NCBI RefSeq assembly: GCF_045055315.1
Contig: NZ_CP173677.1
Location: 186,001-250,000, forward strand
DNA: 64,000 nucleotides
Reading direction: 5' to 3'
Origin: Brachymonas wangyanguii
GTDB taxonomy: Bacteria > Pseudomonadota > Gammaproteobacteria > Burkholderiales > Burkholderiaceae_C
Each line of letters starts with the position of its first letter. Position 1 is the first letter of the stretch. The notes below the pieces were generated by a model. That model was not told the DNA's origin. It saw only the letters and a program-made list of their open reading frames with translations, and searched no databases. Both the position numbers and the translations under genes were made by a program. This document shows positions 62,675-64,000 of the stretch, piece by piece.

Positions 62675-63883
62675 ATGCTCCGCTTGCCTTCCCTTCCCCT
62701 GCGTGACTGGGCGCGCGACATGTCGACCACCGCCTGGGTGGCCGGTTTTGTCGCCACGCTGGTCGGCTTTACCAGCTCGGTCGCCATCATCTTCCAGGCC
62801 GCGCATGGCCTGGGCGCGACGACCGAAGAAACCGCGTCCTGGATCTGGGCGTTGTGCATCGCCTGCGGCCTGACCAGCCTGGTGCCTTCGCTGCTGCTGC
62901 GCAAGCCGGTGATGATGGCCTGGTCCACGCCGGGCGCGGTGGTGCTGGCCACGGCTGCCGCCACTGGCCAGTTCACGCTGAGCCAGGCGGTGGGCGCCTT
63001 CATGGTCAGCTCGCTGCTGATCGTGGCCAGCGGCGTCAGCGGCTGGTTCGAGCGCATCATGGACCGGATTCCGATGGCGGTGGCAGCGGCACTGCTGGCA
63101 GGCGTGCTGGCACGCTTTGCCATGCAGGCCTTTGGTGCCGCCACCACGGCGCCGGGGCTGGTGCTCTGCATGCTGCTGGTCTATCTGCTGGGCAAACGTT
63201 TCAGCGCGCGCTACGCCATGCTCTGGACGCTGATCGCCGGCATCGCCTGGGCCGCGCTCACCGGCATGCTCGATACCTCGGCGCTGGCCTTTGGCCTGGC
63301 GCGGCCGGTGTTCATGGAGCCGGATTTCCACTGGCAGGCGATTGTCAGCATGGCGCTGCCGCTGTTCGTCGTCACCATGGCATCGCAGAACCTGCCTGGC
63401 GTGGCGGCCTTCCGTGCTGCCGGCTATGCGCTGCCGGTATCGCCGCTGATCACGCTGACCGGCATGGTGTCGCTGGTGCTGGCGCCGTTTGGCTGCTATG
63501 CGATCAACTTCAGCGCCATCACCGCCAGCATCTGCATGGGCCGCGAGGCGCATGAAGACCCGACGCGGCGCTACATGGCAGCCGTGGTCTGGGGCCTGCT
63601 GATGATCGTGATCGGCATTGGCGGCGTGATGGTGGCCGGCCTGCTGGCGGCCTTCCCGCTGCAACTGGTGCAGGCGGTGGCCGGGCTGGCGCTGCTGTCC
63701 ACGATTGCCAGCAGCCTGGTGGCGGGCCTGGGCCCGGAACGTCATCGCGAAGTGGCGGTGATCACCTTCCTGGTCACGCTCAGCGGCGTCGAGCTGCTCG
63801 GCATCGGTTCGGCCTTCTGGGGCGTGGTCGCCGGCATGGTCGCACTGCTGGTGCAGGAAGGCGTACCGCGCCGACGGGTGTGA
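62675..63883 (+). CDS. BenE family (benzoate/H+ symporter) transporter
   Basis: The 402-residue membrane protein has about 11-12 hydrophobic segments. It matches BenE: DMSTTAWVAGFVATLVGFTSSVAIIFQAAHGLGATTEETASWIWALCIACG, MAWSTPGAVVLATAA, FVVTMASQNLPGVAAFRAAGY and GCYAINFSAITASICMGREAHEDP. BenE proteins import benzoate with protons, but many relatives have unknown substrates, and no benzoate genes are nearby. The ATG at 62675 is chosen; no clear ribosome binding site is seen. Confidence 0.88.
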   Translation: MLRLPSLPLRDWARDMSTTAWVAGFVATLVGFTSSVAIIFQAAHGLGATTEETASWIWALCIACGLTSLVPSLLLRKPVMMAWSTPGAVVLATAAATGQFTLSQAVGAFMVSSLLIVASGVSGWFERIMDRIPMAVAAALLAGVLARFAMQAFGAATTAPGLVLCMLLVYLLGKRFSARYAMLWTLIAGIAWAALTGMLDTSALAFGLARPVFMEPDFHWQAIVSMALPLFVVTMASQNLPGVAAFRAAGYALPVSPLITLTGMVSLVLAPFGCYAINFSAITASICMGREAHEDPTRRYMAAVVWGLLMIVIGIGGVMVAGLLAAFPLQLVQAVAGLALLSTIASSLVAGLGPERHREVAVITFLVTLSGVELLGIGSAFWGVVAGMVALLVQEGVPRRRV

Positions 63884-63929
63884 GCCAAACAGGGTAAAGT
63901 GCAGGGTCAGATTGCCTGAAAGGAACCCC

Positions 63930-64000
63930 ATGCACCTGCTGTTTGTTGCCGACCCGATCGAATCCTTCGTCATCTACAAGGACACTACCTTTGCCATGAT
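63930..64000 (+). CDS. gshB: Glutathione synthetase (5' end only)
   Basis: Only the first ~23 codons are in the window: MHLLFVADPIESFVIYKDTTFAM, nearly identical to the GshB N terminus (MKLLFIADPLESFKIYKDTTFAM in the family). GshB joins gamma-glutamylcysteine and glycine with ATP. A GAAAGGAA site precedes the ATG. Confidence 0.85.
   Translation, partial: MHLLFVADPIESFVIYKDTTFAM

Overview
The window looks like the chromosome of a Betaproteobacterium, most likely order Burkholderiales. GC content is high. Gene order matches that group in several places: fur divergent from bamE-dapB, then leuS-lptE-holA and proA; recA-recX; alr divergent from lplT; and mreB-mreC-mreD-mrdA divergent from gatC-gatA-gatB. 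I cannot name a genus from the sequence alone. I saw no rRNA, tRNA, insertion sequence, prophage or CRISPR array. Most of the window is ordinary core genome with short intergenic gaps.

Layout. 1-656: tail of a secreted RTX-repeat protein cut by the window edge, followed by two perfect tandem hairpins. 0.8-13.1 kb: metabolic and maintenance genes, namely an SNF-type transporter, an Ap4A phosphorylase-like protein, two tandem paralogous envelope proteins of unknown function, yqhD, uvrA, a HIT hydrolase, an MTA/SAH nucleosidase, a NlpE-like lipoprotein, an N-terminally extended thiE and a short birA. 13.3-16.2 kb: topB with a C-terminal SWIB domain. 16.2-17.3 kb: a HigBA-type toxin-antitoxin pair beside an AT-rich gap, then dodecin. 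17.4-22.6 kb: DMT transporter, MOSC protein, Lrp regulator, aminopeptidase P, cytochrome b561 and a sugar nucleotidyltransferase. 22.8-27.5 kb: tkt-gap (central carbon), a nitrilase-family enzyme and a YdcZ-like protein. 27.6-34.9 kb: a choice-of-anchor I lipoprotein, alr/lplT, a DMT transporter, a 54-residue membrane protein and fur-lrgA-lrgB. 35.0-45.5 kb: bamE, dapB, a DUF486 protein, leuS-lptE-holA, a YbdG-like mechanosensitive channel, proA and recX/recA with a LexA-like box.

45.6-52.2 kb is the most accessory-looking part. It holds a MarR regulator, an AT-rich 200-base leader, a trimeric autotransporter adhesin with two single-base frame breaks, its OmpA-domain lipoprotein partner (TpgA-like), a strong terminator, and a basic protein I do not recognise. 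52.5-64 kb returns to core genes: fabI, the rod-shape cluster mreBCD-mrdA, gatCAB, proC, a BenE-family transporter and the first bases of gshB.

The functional themes are envelope biogenesis (bamE, lptE, alr, mreBCD-mrdA, lplT, the MurU-like enzyme), surface adhesion and secretion (RTX protein, trimeric autotransporter plus partner), DNA repair (uvrA, recA-recX, topB) and proline biosynthesis (proA and proC, in separate places). I found no defence island or clearly new multi-gene system. The items most worth a second look are the doubly frame-broken adhesin and its partner, the tandem unknown envelope paralogs, the topoisomerase-SWIB fusion, the ThiD-like extension on ThiE, and the unrecognised basic protein at 51.6-52.2 kb.
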